DNA of 64,000 nucleotides from Halonotius sp046719765 (GTDB lineage Archaea; Halobacteriota; Halobacteria; Halobacteriales; Haloferacaceae): positions 1 to 64,000 of the forward strand of contig NZ_JABEBY010000015.1 in assembly GCF_046719765.1 (NCBI RefSeq), read 5' to 3'. The position numbers were made by a program, and so were the translations under genes. Shown here one piece after another: positions 34,250 to 43,061 of this stretch. The notes below the pieces were generated by a model. It had not been told where the DNA came from. It made no database searches and saw nothing but the letters and a program-made list of their open reading frames with translations. Positions within the stretch are counted from its first letter, which is position 1, and every line of letters starts with the position of its first letter.

Positions 34250-36091
34250 TCAGTAGCTCCGGGTTTTCGGCTCGTAGGTCTTCTCTTCGCCCTCAAGGAT
34301 GACCGGCCGGTACCACAGCTCCGGGGAGCCATCGTTCCACGACAGCAGCGTGTGTTTCAGCCACTCGTCGTCCTTGCGCTCCTGGTGTTCGGCCCGCCAG
34401 TGAGCCCCGCGGAACTCATCGCGGGCGAGCGCGCCGACGGTGATCGCCTCGGCAAGATCCAACAGGTTTCGGGTCTCGATCGTCTGCAACAGATCGGTGT
34501 TGAACGTCTGGGAGGGATCGGAGACAGCCACGTTCTCGTACTCCTCTCGTGCCTGGCGGATCTCTCGGAGTGCCTCTTTCAGCCCATCTTCCTCGCGGAA
34601 GACGTTGACCTTCGCGGTCATCGTCTCTTGAACGTCGGCCCGCACCTCCGAGTGGTGGATCCCGTCGCTGTTCAGCAGCTCATCGATTCGCTGGCGCGCC
34701 TGTTCGACGGTAGTGTCAAGGACGGAGTCGGCGTCAGCCGAACCGCCTGCGGCGACAGCTCCGCCGTCGGCAACGGCGTCGCCGAGTGAGCCGGGCTCGC
34801 CGAGCTTGACTGGGCTGTCGACGGTCGCGCGCTCGAACTCACCGCGTTGGCCGGTCTCGATTTCAGCGGGCTCCATCTCCTTGCCGGCAGCGTGGTAGCC
34901 CGCGCGCTTGCCGAAGACGATGAGCTCGGGGAGGGCGTTGCCGCCGAGGCGGTTCGCGCCGTGAACGGAGGCGCAGGCACATTCGCCGGCGGCGTAGAGG
35001 CCGCCGACGCAGGTCTCGCCGTTCTCGTCGGTCTCGATGCCGCCCATGGCGTAATGTTGGCCGGGTTTGACCGGCATCGGCTCTTCGAGGCCATCCGCGC
35101 CCTCGAAGTCCTCCGCGAGATGGAGGATGTTTTCGAGGCGGTCGAGGATGCGCTCCTCGCCGAGATGGCGCATGTCGAGGTGGACGTACTCGTCTTCGAT
35201 GCCGCGGCCCTCGTTGACCTCGGTGAGTTCAGCGCGGGAAACCACGTCACGGGAGGCGAGTTCGCCGTCGTTGTTGGCGTAGCCGTGTTCGAACATGAAC
35301 CGCTCGCCCTCGTTGTTATACAGTATTCCGCCTTCGCCACGAACGCCCTCGGAGATGAGGACGCCAGTCGACGGGAGAGTGGTGGGGTGGAACTGGATGA
35401 ACTCCATGTCCTCCAGCGGGACGCCGGCGCGGTAGGCCATCGCTTGGCCGTCGCCGGTACAGGAAACCGCGTTGGTCGTGTGGTCGAACGCTTGGCCCGG
35501 GCCGCCGGTCGCAAGGATGACGCCATCGCGGGCCTTGAAGCCCGAGACTTCGCCGGTCGCCACGTCGTAGCCGACGACACCGTGGCAGTGGCGATCCTCC
35601 GGGCGTTCCTCGTCGGTGACCGCGAGGTCGAGAACGTGCCACTCGTCGTAGACCTCGATGCCCCGCTTGACGACCTGCTCGTACATCGTATGCAGCAGGT
35701 GGTGGCCGGTTTCGGCACCGGCGTAGGTTGTCCGGGGGAACGACAGCCCACCGAAGGGTCGCTGGGAGACGCGGCCATCGTCCTCACGGGAGAAGGCCAT
35801 CCCCCAGTGTTCGAGCTGAATGACCTCGTAGGGGCTGTTCTGACAGAGCGTCTCGATCGCGGGGGCGTCGCCCAGATAATCGGAGCCCTTCATCGTGTCG
35901 TAGGCGTGATCCTCCCAGGAGTCGGCATCCCGGAGGGCGGCGTTGATTCCGCCTTCGGCCGCGCCCGTGTGGCTCCGCACCGGGTGGAGTTTCGAGACGA
36001 TAGCGACATCCGCACCGGCCTCGTCGGCGGCGATTGCAGCCCGGAGTCCGGCCCCGCCCGCGCCGACGACGACGACATCGTGTTCGTACAT
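34250..36091 (-). CDS. sdhA: Succinate dehydrogenase flavoprotein subunit
   Basis: 613 residues. The FAD-binding GAGGAGLRAA is at the N-terminus, and the covalent FAD site is His41 in VRSHTGAAEGGI. Active-site stretches QFHPTTLPSTGVLISEGVRGEGG and TALPELIVFGKRAG (here GNALPELIVFGKRAG) follow. It oxidises succinate to fumarate and passes electrons to SdhB. Last gene of the sdh set, but separated from sdhB by 765 bp instead of the usual few bases, so it may have its own promoter; an AT-rich aaatatttt element at 36365-36373 is a candidate. Confidence 0.97.
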   Translation of the reverse strand: MYEHDVVVVGAGGAGLRAAIAADEAGADVAIVSKLHPVRSHTGAAEGGINAALRDADSWEDHAYDTMKGSDYLGDAPAIETLCQNSPYEVIQLEHWGMAFSREDDGRVSQRPFGGLSFPRTTYAGAETGHHLLHTMYEQVVKRGIEVYDEWHVLDLAVTDEERPEDRHCHGVVGYDVATGEVSGFKARDGVILATGGPGQAFDHTTNAVSCTGDGQAMAYRAGVPLEDMEFIQFHPTTLPSTGVLISEGVRGEGGILYNNEGERFMFEHGYANNDGELASRDVVSRAELTEVNEGRGIEDEYVHLDMRHLGEERILDRLENILHLAEDFEGADGLEEPMPVKPGQHYAMGGIETDENGETCVGGLYAAGECACASVHGANRLGGNALPELIVFGKRAGYHAAGKEMEPAEIETGQRGEFERATVDSPVKLGEPGSLGDAVADGGAVAAGGSADADSVLDTTVEQARQRIDELLNSDGIHHSEVRADVQETMTAKVNVFREEDGLKEALREIRQAREEYENVAVSDPSQTFNTDLLQTIETRNLLDLAEAITVGALARDEFRGAHWRAEHQERKDDEWLKHTLLSWNDGSPELWYRPVILEGEEKTYEPKTRSY

Positions 36092-36856
36092 AGTTGAGTA
36101 GTGTTGGGTTTGTGCTCGTGAGCGTTACCAGCAGTCTCGGGAGCACGGGCTCGGCTGCGGCCGTCTCGTCGAGCCAGCCCCGACTGTCGGCGGCCGAGCG
36201 ATGGTGCTCCCAACCATAGCTATGCCAACGGGAGGCACGGAGTAAAACATTCGGATTCGACGGGCCACCGCCGCGCTAACCCCGACTGCTGAGCGCGCTG
36301 GCGGAGCCATCCAAGGGCAGCGAAGAGACCACCTACATCATGGTAGAATACACTGCGAAAGAATAAATATTTTACACAGAAGCGATAACTATTGCTGCTA
36401 TTACACTATTTGACTAATACGTTGCAGAATCTTTTAGTAGCTTTCGACGCGTTAACCAACTGGTCGTGTGCCACCCGCCACGGCCACGCCCGAGACCGTT
36501 CATTGTACCGACTCCCCTTGGCGGGTCGACCCACATCCACCGCCGTCCCGCCTTTCGAAGCAGCAGTCCGATGGTAAGGCGTTCTGCCGCTCACCGTGAG
36601 ATGATCGGTCGCCGGTCAGTCACTACTCAATGTCCATGAGGTGCCACCAGCAACCAGTTTACGAACCGGGTTGCGACAACGTTTAGCCCATCGCGGACAG
36701 TTGAACAAGCGGTCGCTTGCATTCGCAGCGGCCGGCCGACAGGATTCATTGTACCACTCGGCGGCGGTTCAGCCGGCAATCCCCGGCGGTGCCGCCGTCG
36801 TTCGGCTCACAGACCACCAGCAGTGCGCATAGATGGTGTAAAACGGTCGCCAGTGT
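36092..36856. other. 765-bp gap splitting the sdh operon
   Basis: No credible gene was found on either strand between sdhB and sdhA; the short frames present have no family-like sequence. The segment has an AT-rich patch (about 36360-36430) and two direct copies of ttcattgtacc at 36499-36509 and 36745-36755, 246 bp apart. It might be a decayed insertion element, a promoter/leader of sdhA, or an unseen RNA. The part nearest sdhA has the usual base composition. Confidence 0.5.
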
Positions 36857-37747
36857 CTACCAGAACTTCAGATTCTTCTTGACGGCTTCGCGTTTCAGCT
36901 CCTGGATGTGCTCGGTCAGCGGGATATCCTTCGGGCAGACGTTCGTACAGGAGAACTGGGTCTGACACCGCCAGACGCCGTGTTCCTGTTCGATCGTTTC
37001 GAGGCGATCCTGCGTCTTCTGGTCGCCCTCGCGGTCGTCCATCGCAAACCGGTAGGCCTTGTTGAGCGCGGCCGGGCCGAGATACTCGTTGTCACCGGCG
37101 GCGATGTTACACGAGGAGAAACACGCCCCACACCAGATACACCGCGTCGACATCTTGACCTTCTCGCGGTTTTCGCGTGACTGTCGCTGTTCCTCAAGCT
37201 CGCCGTCCGGTGTCTCGTCGGGATCGAAGTAGGGATCGACCGCCTCCATCTCCTCGTAGAAGTGATCCATGTCGACGACGAGATCCTTGACAACATCCTG
37301 ATGCGGCAGGGGTTCGATCCGGATCGGCTCCTCTAGCTCCGAGATCTGGGTCTTGCAGCCGAGTCGCTGCTGGCCGTTGATGAAGAAAGCATCCGAGCCA
37401 CAGACCGCCTGCCGACAGGAGTGCCGGAAGGTGAGTGAGGGATCGAACTGATCGCGGGCGTAGATCACGGCATCGAGGACGGTCATCCCCTTCGTGAAGG
37501 GGACGTGGAACGTGTCGAACCGCGGCTCCTGTTTCTCCTCGACCTCGGGATCGTAGCGGAAGACCCTGATCTCCCGTGTGTCGTCGGCACCGTCGGGTTC
37601 GTGTTCGGTCTCGGTGGTCTGGGTGCCGACATCTCGGCGCGGCCCAGCAGCGTGGTCGTGGTCGTGCTCCGACTCGGTTTCGGCCGGCTCCGTCGACTGT
37701 TCGGCGGCCGATTCCTCGGATTGCTGTTGTGGTGGGTGTGTGCTCAT
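36857..37747 (-). CDS. sdhB: Succinate dehydrogenase iron-sulfur subunit
   Basis: 296 residues from the ATG at 37747. The 2Fe-2S set is Cys111, Cys116, Asp119 (as in other SdhB) and Cys131; the 4Fe-4S set CIWCGACFSSC is at 203-213; and the 3Fe-4S/4Fe-4S set includes Cys261, Cys267 and Cys271 (CTNVCPKD). The first 55 residues are a long His/Asp/Glu/Gln-rich extension not needed for clusters. It follows sdhD by one base. Confidence 0.95.
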   Translation of the reverse strand: MSTHPPQQQSEESAAEQSTEPAETESEHDHDHAAGPRRDVGTQTTETEHEPDGADDTREIRVFRYDPEVEEKQEPRFDTFHVPFTKGMTVLDAVIYARDQFDPSLTFRHSCRQAVCGSDAFFINGQQRLGCKTQISELEEPIRIEPLPHQDVVKDLVVDMDHFYEEMEAVDPYFDPDETPDGELEEQRQSRENREKVKMSTRCIWCGACFSSCNIAAGDNEYLGPAALNKAYRFAMDDREGDQKTQDRLETIEQEHGVWRCQTQFSCTNVCPKDIPLTEHIQELKREAVKKNLKFW

Positions 37748-37748
37748 G

Positions 37749-38120
37749 TTAGAAGACCCCGATGCCTGCCCAGGCGTTTGCGGTGCGAATCCCCTGAACG
37801 AGGAGGATCCCGCTGGCAACGACGAGTGTCCATTTGACCACTTGGCGTTTCGTCCCTGTCAACCCTTGGTTGATGAGAGCGTTGTAAACCCCGTTGACGC
37901 CGTGGAACGTCGCCGTGATCAGGAACAACACCATCAGCGAGTAGTACGTCCAGGTCTCCATCCGCGATTGGCTCAGCGCGAACGTCACCTCGTCGGCGTG
38001 GTAGACGAAATGCAGCAGGAAGAAATGGAAGGCAAGCACCACGACGAGAAACGCTGCCGTAATGCGCTGCCAGAGCCAGAGTCGCCCGCCCTCAGTGAAC
38101 GAGGAGTAGTGTTCGGCCAT
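37749..38120 (-). CDS. sdhD: Succinate dehydrogenase membrane subunit D
   Basis: 123 residues, three membrane helices: RITAAFLVVVLAFHFFLLHF with two His, TYYSLMVLFLITATFHGVNGVYN, and KWTLVVASGILLVQGI. The FHGVNG motif in helix two matches SdhC/D heme or quinone regions. It lies between sdhC and sdhB with one to two bases of spacing. Confidence 0.9.
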   Translation of the reverse strand: MAEHYSSFTEGGRLWLWQRITAAFLVVVLAFHFFLLHFVYHADEVTFALSQSRMETWTYYSLMVLFLITATFHGVNGVYNALINQGLTGTKRQVVKWTLVVASGILLVQGIRTANAWAGIGVF

Positions 38121-38122
38121 CG

Positions 38123-38515
38123 TTAGAACGCCCCCGCGATGAACGTCGGCACCGAAGCGACCGTGATCGCGCCCGTCAGGATCACCGACGCATAGAAGCT
38201 CTTGTCCTGTGATTCGAGTCCGACCCCAAGATCGACCAACAGCAGCCGCAGGCCGTTGAGGATGTGGAAGACGGCGACCGCCAGCAGCCCGACCTCAAGG
38301 ATGCGAACGAGCAACAACCCTTCGAGCGTGACGATCGTATTTGTGTACATCTCCGCGCCCTCCATGGCGGTGCTGAGGACGGCGATGTGGGTGAAGAGAT
38401 ACCCCACGAGCACCCAGCCGGTGAACTTGTGGAAGATCCATGCCCACATCCCGGCGGAGAACTCCCGCCACCGGCCGAAGCTCTCGATTGTGCCGCGATT
38501 GTACGACTGACTCAT
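38123..38515 (-). CDS. sdhC: Succinate dehydrogenase cytochrome b subunit C
   Basis: 130 residues from the ATG at 38515. Features are GMWAWIFHKFTGWVLVGYLFTH (His29, His43) and AVFHILNGLRLLLVD with His84, the likely heme b ligand. Three membrane helices. First gene of sdhC-D-B, transcribed leftwards; gap to sdhD is two bases. The frame upstream to 38575 is not used. Confidence 0.93.
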   Translation of the reverse strand: MSQSYNRGTIESFGRWREFSAGMWAWIFHKFTGWVLVGYLFTHIAVLSTAMEGAEMYTNTIVTLEGLLLVRILEVGLLAVAVFHILNGLRLLLVDLGVGLESQDKSFYASVILTGAITVASVPTFIAGAF

Positions 38516-38632
38516 ATCGTGTGTGGGTGCGTCCCGCGCTGGTATAGAAGTTACGTCGTCGACTGTTCGGAGCACAGATCATATCAGTTACACCGGTGAA
38601 GCGCTACCCGGCGATCTGTTGGTGAACGAAGT

Positions 38633-38638
38633 TTTATA
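38633..38638 (+). promoter_or_regulatory. TATA box of the toxin-antitoxin-like pair (leaderless)
   Basis: tttata at 38633-38638 lies 26-31 bp upstream of the ATG at 38664, fitting leaderless transcription of the antitoxin-like gene. Confidence 0.55.
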
Positions 38639-38663
38639 CTGCTGGCTGGGCTAAAACTGAGCA

Positions 38664-38813
38664 ATGAGTCTGCAACCTGCCGATGACGACACTGAAACGG
38701 GATCAGAAGAAGATGACCCCGTCATCCCGGCGGGTGTGCTCCGTGGTATTGAGGATATTTCCGATGAGAACACCGCGAGCAAAGCTGATCTCGAATCGAT
38801 TCTAGAGTCCTAA
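38664..38813 (+). CDS. Small antitoxin-like protein
   Basis: 49 residues, below usual gene-finding limits. The tail (PAGVLRGIEDISDENTASKA, then DLESILES) looks like the short antitoxins that precede haloarchaeal RelE-like genes, and the acidic start (DDDTETGSEEDDP) fits. It ends 11 bp before the next gene. It has its own TATA box. Antitoxin role is inferred from size and order only. Confidence 0.6.
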   Translation: MSLQPADDDTETGSEEDDPVIPAGVLRGIEDISDENTASKADLESILES

Positions 38814-38824
38814 CTGCGGTTCCC

Positions 38825-39268
38825 GTGAGCGAAATTCCACTAACCGACGAGGAGACTCGGGCCATTTTTGCGGGAGAAGCGGCGTCGAATCTGCGTTCGC
38901 TTGAGCAAAGTGAGCAAGAACAGATAATCAAGCGATTGTGTTCTATTCTCGAAAGCGACGCAAAACCAAGCTCGCTACGCTACGAGCGGATCGGACTGCT
39001 TGACATCTACGCAGTCGGTGACCAGATCAGACTCTACACCAAAGTTGTCGACGAAATACCGCGTGGTGACGCCGAGTACCATCTCATCTACCTGTTCTAT
39101 ATCGATGACGATCACGACTATAATCAAACTGATCTCGCCACATACAGTCCAGCAGCTGAGGCAAAACTACAGGAGGCAACATCGCTGGAAACAGTTCATG
39201 ACGTGGAAGCGTATCTCAACAGGATGAATGCAGTAGATGCGGCCGATCTGCGTGACCTGCTCGACTGA
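38825..39268 (+). CDS. RelE-like toxin candidate
   Basis: 147 residues from a GTG at 38825. The middle (RYERIGLLDIYAVGDQIRLYTKVV then YHLIYLFYIDDDHDYNQTDL) recalls the RelE/ParE fold seen in haloarchaeal toxins, with AGEAASNLRSLEQSEQEQI helices at the start. No clean catalytic triad is visible, so the call rests on context: short antitoxin-like gene first, 11 bp apart, same strand. Translation coupling is likely. Confidence 0.55.
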   Translation: MSEIPLTDEETRAIFAGEAASNLRSLEQSEQEQIIKRLCSILESDAKPSSLRYERIGLLDIYAVGDQIRLYTKVVDEIPRGDAEYHLIYLFYIDDDHDYNQTDLATYSPAAEAKLQEATSLETVHDVEAYLNRMNAVDAADLRDLLD

Positions 39269-39299
39269 GATCGGTGTCGCCGAGTACAAACTGCTGCTG

Positions 39300-39917
39300 T
39301 TAGTCGAGATGGTCAGTCTTGCCCGAAAATCCGAGCTCCCAGCCGTCAGCAACGCGGTCGATCCGGGTGAGCCCACAGAGTGGCGCGTCGACACCCTCGG
39401 TCGAGCCGACGAGACCGCGGACGACGCCGCCGATGGTGAGCCCGTGGCCGATCATGAGCACCCGACCCTCGTGGGCGTCGGCGATTCGGCGGGCGGTCTC
39501 GCCGGCGCGCGCTTCGGCCTCGTCGTGGGTTTCGGGGAATTCGGGGACAACAAAGGGTTCGTGGTCATCGCGGATCGGATCGAAGTAGTCCGCCAGCGTT
39601 TCGAACGAGAGCGTGTCTGGCTCGCTGTCGAACCACTCACTGTTGCGGTGTTCGCCGAGGCCAGGTTCCAGCCAGCCTGTCCCACCGATCTCCCCACAGA
39701 TCTCAGCGGTCGTCTGGACGGCCCGGAGAAACGGCGAACAGTAGATCGCCTCGAAATCGATGCCGGTGTCGGCGAAAAATCGGCCACATCGCCACGCCTG
39801 CCAGCGACCAAGCTCGGTCAGCCCCGGATCGTGAACGCGGGCGGCGGTCAGCTCCCAGTCCGGATCGACCGTATCCTGCCGTTGCCCGTGCCGAACAACC
39901 CATACCGTATCGGTCAT
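39300..39917 (-). CDS. Histidine phosphatase family protein
   Basis: 205 residues from the ATG at 39917. The RHG active-site motif WVVRHGQRQD is at 7-16, and the second His is in VLMIGHGLTIGG. AIYCSPFLRAVQTT is typical of the phosphoglycerate mutase-like superfamily. The substrate is unknown. The frame upstream to 40052 is not used. Confidence 0.88.
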   Translation of the reverse strand: MTDTVWVVRHGQRQDTVDPDWELTAARVHDPGLTELGRWQAWRCGRFFADTGIDFEAIYCSPFLRAVQTTAEICGEIGGTGWLEPGLGEHRNSEWFDSEPDTLSFETLADYFDPIRDDHEPFVVPEFPETHDEAEARAGETARRIADAHEGRVLMIGHGLTIGGVVRGLVGSTEGVDAPLCGLTRIDRVADGWELGFSGKTDHLD

Positions 39918-40296
39918 GACTGGGGTCTCGGGACAGCGGCCTATAGCTGTGGTGGCCGCGCCGTCCGACTGGACAGCTGTCGACCCGGCGGTATCGACAG
40001 TCGAGAAACAGCACACCAGCGGTTGAAACGATTGCGGTTCCTTCCACCACACAACCCGCTCGGAGAGACGACTGGGAGCCGTCAGTGGAGGGCCGAGGCG
40101 TGGGCGAGACAGATCACGGTGGAACGGACAGGTGGAGAGGGCCGAGGGGTCAGTGGTGGACAGTCACGGGTTGGGAAGCCACCCATATTATGCCATCTAC
40201 CGTCCCTCGTTCCAAGCGTCTGTAGGTGTCCCAAACTCGTCTACCCCCACCGAAAGTATATTCCCCTCCACCAAGATCGTTGCAGGCAACGAACAG
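39918..40296. other. 379-bp divergent intergenic region
   Basis: No gene is supported between the divergent phosphatase and broken regulator genes. It has TATA-like catatta at 40187-40193 and gtatatt at 40256-40262, so at least one promoter for each direction is likely, but I cannot assign them with confidence. Confidence 0.4.
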
Positions 40297-41098
40297 ATGT
40301 CGGATCAGAGCCCCCACGAGCTACTCTACACTGTCAACCGACGGTGGGACTGCCTGCAGGCGATCGTCGAGGAGCCCCAGGAGAAACGCGAGCTCGTCGA
40401 CACGCTGTCGATGCCGCGGTCGACGCTGGATACGGTCGTCAGAGAGCTCGAAGGGGCGGATCTGGTGAGCTATCACAACGGCGTCTGGCAGCCGACCGTC
40501 GCCGGCGAGGCCACCGCCGAGGTGTACGCCGACAGCGTCGGCTCGATCCGGTCGATCCACGCCGCGGGCCAGGTGTTGTCGCCGCTGTCAGGCGATCACG
40601 AGCTGCCGACGGCGGTGCTTGAGGGAGCTGACAGCTATCCGACCGAGGAGTCGGTGCCCGACGCGGTGCTGACGGAGTTTCTCGATCGGGTTGCCGACGC
40701 CGACCGGATCCGGGGGGTCGCCGCGCGCGCTCTCGGGGTATACGGATCGGGTGTTCCGAACCGCAGCCACCAACGACACCACCCTGGAGATGACACTCGC
40801 CGACTCCGTCTTCGCACAGCTGTCGTCGATCGATCCGGAGACCGTCGCCGACCGCCTCCAGCGGGAGCTGTTTTCGGTTTACAGCGCGCCGGTCGACGCC
40901 GAGTTCGGGTTCTGGATCGGCACCGACCCCGACCACGTGGGGCTGATCGTCTACGCCGACCGCGGTATCCATGGGATCGTTGTCAACGACACGCGGGAGG
41001 CCGTCGAATGGGCAACCGACCGGTATGCGTCGATCCACCGCGACGCCGAGGAGGTTACCCCGGCGGACGTGCCCACAGCCGAAAACGAGCCCGTCTAA
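40297..41098 (+). pseudogene. Frameshifted HTH/FilR1-type transcription regulator
   Basis: From the ATG at 40297 the first frame gives an HTH half (HELLYTVNRRWDCLQAIVEE, KRELVDTLSMPRSTLDTVVR) and then a FilR1-like middle up to ADADRIRG. There the sense continues in the next frame: SPRALSGYTDRVFRTAATND, through GFWIGTDPDHVGLIVYADRG, to a TAA at 41096-41098. The shift falls at a run of six G (40712-40717); one base too many there explains it. The restored protein would be about 266 residues. It is either a real pseudogene or a sequencing error in the homopolymer. Confidence 0.85.
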
Positions 41099-41138
41099 CC
41101 CCCGCGAGAACTATACCGCTGTAACACCTTGATGGGGT

Positions 41139-41549
41139 ATGAGCAATCAGCCCGATCACCAACACCCCGACACCGACGACGAGTGGCGACAACAGCTCTC
41201 AGCCGAGGAGTACGAGATCCTCCGGGAGGCCGGCACGGAACCGCCCGGCTCATCACCGCTGTTGGAGATCAGCGACGATGGCGTCTTCCAGTGTGCCGGT
41301 TGTGGCCAGGAACTGTTTACGACCGACGAAAAGTTCGAGTCCGGCACCGGGTGGCCAAGCTTCTACGATCCAGCCGACAGTGATGCCGTCGAAACACGCG
41401 CGGATCACAGCCTCGGGCGCACCCGCACCGAAGTCGTCTGTAGCAGCTGCGAGGGCCACCTGGGCCACGTCTTCGAGGACGGCCCGGAGCCGACCGGGAA
41501 ACGCTACTGTATCAACGGGCTCGCACTCGATTTCGACGCGGAGGAGTAG
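41139..41549 (+). CDS. msrB: Peptide-methionine (R)-S-oxide reductase
   Basis: 136 residues. Structural zinc ligands are Cys52 and Cys55 (CAGC) and Cys101 and Cys104 (CSSC). The catalytic Cys124 is in RYCINGLAL. It reduces the R-epimer of methionine sulfoxide. The msrA ATG follows the stop codon directly, with no gap. Confidence 0.96.
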   Translation: MSNQPDHQHPDTDDEWRQQLSAEEYEILREAGTEPPGSSPLLEISDDGVFQCAGCGQELFTTDEKFESGTGWPSFYDPADSDAVETRADHSLGRTRTEVVCSSCEGHLGHVFEDGPEPTGKRYCINGLALDFDAEE

Positions 41550-42182
41550 ATGGCACCGACAGCCGAGCAGATCACGGCCTTCGACCGTGCCGCACCCGAC
41601 AGCGACGCGACCGAGACGGCGACGTTCGCGCTGGGCTGTTTCTGGGGGCCAGACGCGCAGTTCGGCGCGCTTGACGGTGTCGTCCGCACCCGCGTCGGCT
41701 ACGCCGGTGGCACGAAAACCGACCCGACATACCACGATCTCGGCGATCACACCGAAGCGTTCCAGGTCGACTACGATCCCGCAACGCGATCGTTCGCCGA
41801 GCTGCTCGATCTCGTCTTTCGGAGCCACGATCCGAACGAACAGACACGGAAAACGCAGTACCAGAACATCGTGTTCGTTGCGACCGCCGACCAGCGTGAG
41901 ACGCTGACCGACTATCTCGACGCCAACGGCTACACGGCCGATGGGATCGCAACACGGATCGAACAGAGCCCGCGGTTTTATCCGGCCGAGGACTACCACC
42001 AGAAGTACAATCTCCGAAACAAGCGGTCGATCATGAGTGCCTTTGAGGACGCCGGCTACGACGATGAGGCGATCCGGGAGTCGCCGGCGGCCGCAACGCT
42101 CAACGGCCATGTTGTCGGCCATGAGGTGAGCGACGCCGATGCCCTCGGCATCGGGTCGAATCGGAGCGTTCACAGCACCTGA
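41550..42182 (+). CDS. msrA: Peptide-methionine (S)-S-oxide reductase
   Basis: 210 residues. The active-site motif is LGCFWGPDAQF with Cys30; the family run VVRTRVGYAGG and EAFQVDYDP follow, and HQKYNL is near the C-terminus. It reduces the S-epimer of methionine sulfoxide, complementing msrB, with which it is directly joined. The C-terminal extension after residue 170 is variable in the family. Confidence 0.96.
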   Translation: MAPTAEQITAFDRAAPDSDATETATFALGCFWGPDAQFGALDGVVRTRVGYAGGTKTDPTYHDLGDHTEAFQVDYDPATRSFAELLDLVFRSHDPNEQTRKTQYQNIVFVATADQRETLTDYLDANGYTADGIATRIEQSPRFYPAEDYHQKYNLRNKRSIMSAFEDAGYDDEAIRESPAAATLNGHVVGHEVSDADALGIGSNRSVHST

Positions 42183-42230
42183 TCGTCGCCGAGACGGAAC
42201 GTTGAATCGCCGTCCGCCGGTAAGTCGAGT

Positions 42231-43058
42231 ATGGAACCAAACAGCGACGACAGCGACACGACCACCACCGAGTTCGAAACGCTCCGAACGGAGCGAACCG
42301 ACGGCGTCGCCCGGGTTATCCTCGACCGGCCGGACGAGCTGAACACGATCACGCCAGCACTCCTCAACGAGTTGGCGACCGCAATCGACACCCTCGACGC
42401 CGACAGCGACGTTCGCTGTCTCCTTCTCTCCGGGGCGGGCGACCGCGCGTTCTCGGCCGGGGCCGACCTCTCGGCGTTGGCCGCCGACGGGATGACCGCC
42501 ACCGACGGCGTCGAGCTCGCCCGCACCGGCCAGCAAACATTCGGCAAACTGGAGGCCTGCGACACGCCCGTTATCGCCGCCATCGACGGCGTCTGTCTCG
42601 GCGGTGGCATGGAGTTGGCGACCGCGGCGGATCTCCGGATCGCCACCGCCGACTCGACGTTCGGCCAACCCGAACACAACCTCGGCCTGCTACCGGGGTG
42701 GGGCGGCACCCAGCGACTGCCGACTCTGATCGGCGAGAGTCGCGCCAAGGAGATCATCTTCACCGGCGACCACTACAGCGCAGCGGAGATGGCCGACGAC
42801 GGGTTTCTGGCCCGCGTTGTCGATGGCGACGACGAGGCGTTCGAGTCGGCGGCGATGGAGCTCGCCGAAGGGCTGGCGGCCGGCCCACCGATCGCCCAAA
42901 AATACACGAAACGCGCGATGCGAGCCGGCCGCAACGACACCGACGCCGGCCTCGAAATCGAGGCTCACGCCTTCGGGCAGCTACTCGATACGGCGGATTT
43001 CACCGAGGGCGTCAACGCGTTCGGCAACGACGAGGAACCGGAGTTTACCGGCGAGTAA
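42231..43058 (+). CDS. Enoyl-CoA hydratase/isomerase family protein
   Basis: 275 residues of the crotonase superfamily. The oxyanion-hole segment is SAGADLSALA, then IDGVCLGGGMELATAADLRI and FGQPEHNLGLLPGWGGTQRL, with Glu in GMELA and Glu in QPEHN in the hydratase positions. Likely acts on 2-enoyl-CoA in fatty-acid or amino-acid breakdown. No other beta-oxidation gene is adjacent. Stop is three bases from bioB's convergent stop. Confidence 0.88.
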   Translation: MEPNSDDSDTTTTEFETLRTERTDGVARVILDRPDELNTITPALLNELATAIDTLDADSDVRCLLLSGAGDRAFSAGADLSALAADGMTATDGVELARTGQQTFGKLEACDTPVIAAIDGVCLGGGMELATAADLRIATADSTFGQPEHNLGLLPGWGGTQRLPTLIGESRAKEIIFTGDHYSAAEMADDGFLARVVDGDDEAFESAAMELAEGLAAGPPIAQKYTKRAMRAGRNDTDAGLEIEAHAFGQLLDTADFTEGVNAFGNDEEPEFTGE

Positions 43059-43061
43059 AGT

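Noticed and set aside
36406..36594. Short frame in the sdhB-sdhA gap
   Set aside because: No recognisable transposase or other motif; frames this short occur by chance in GC-rich DNA.
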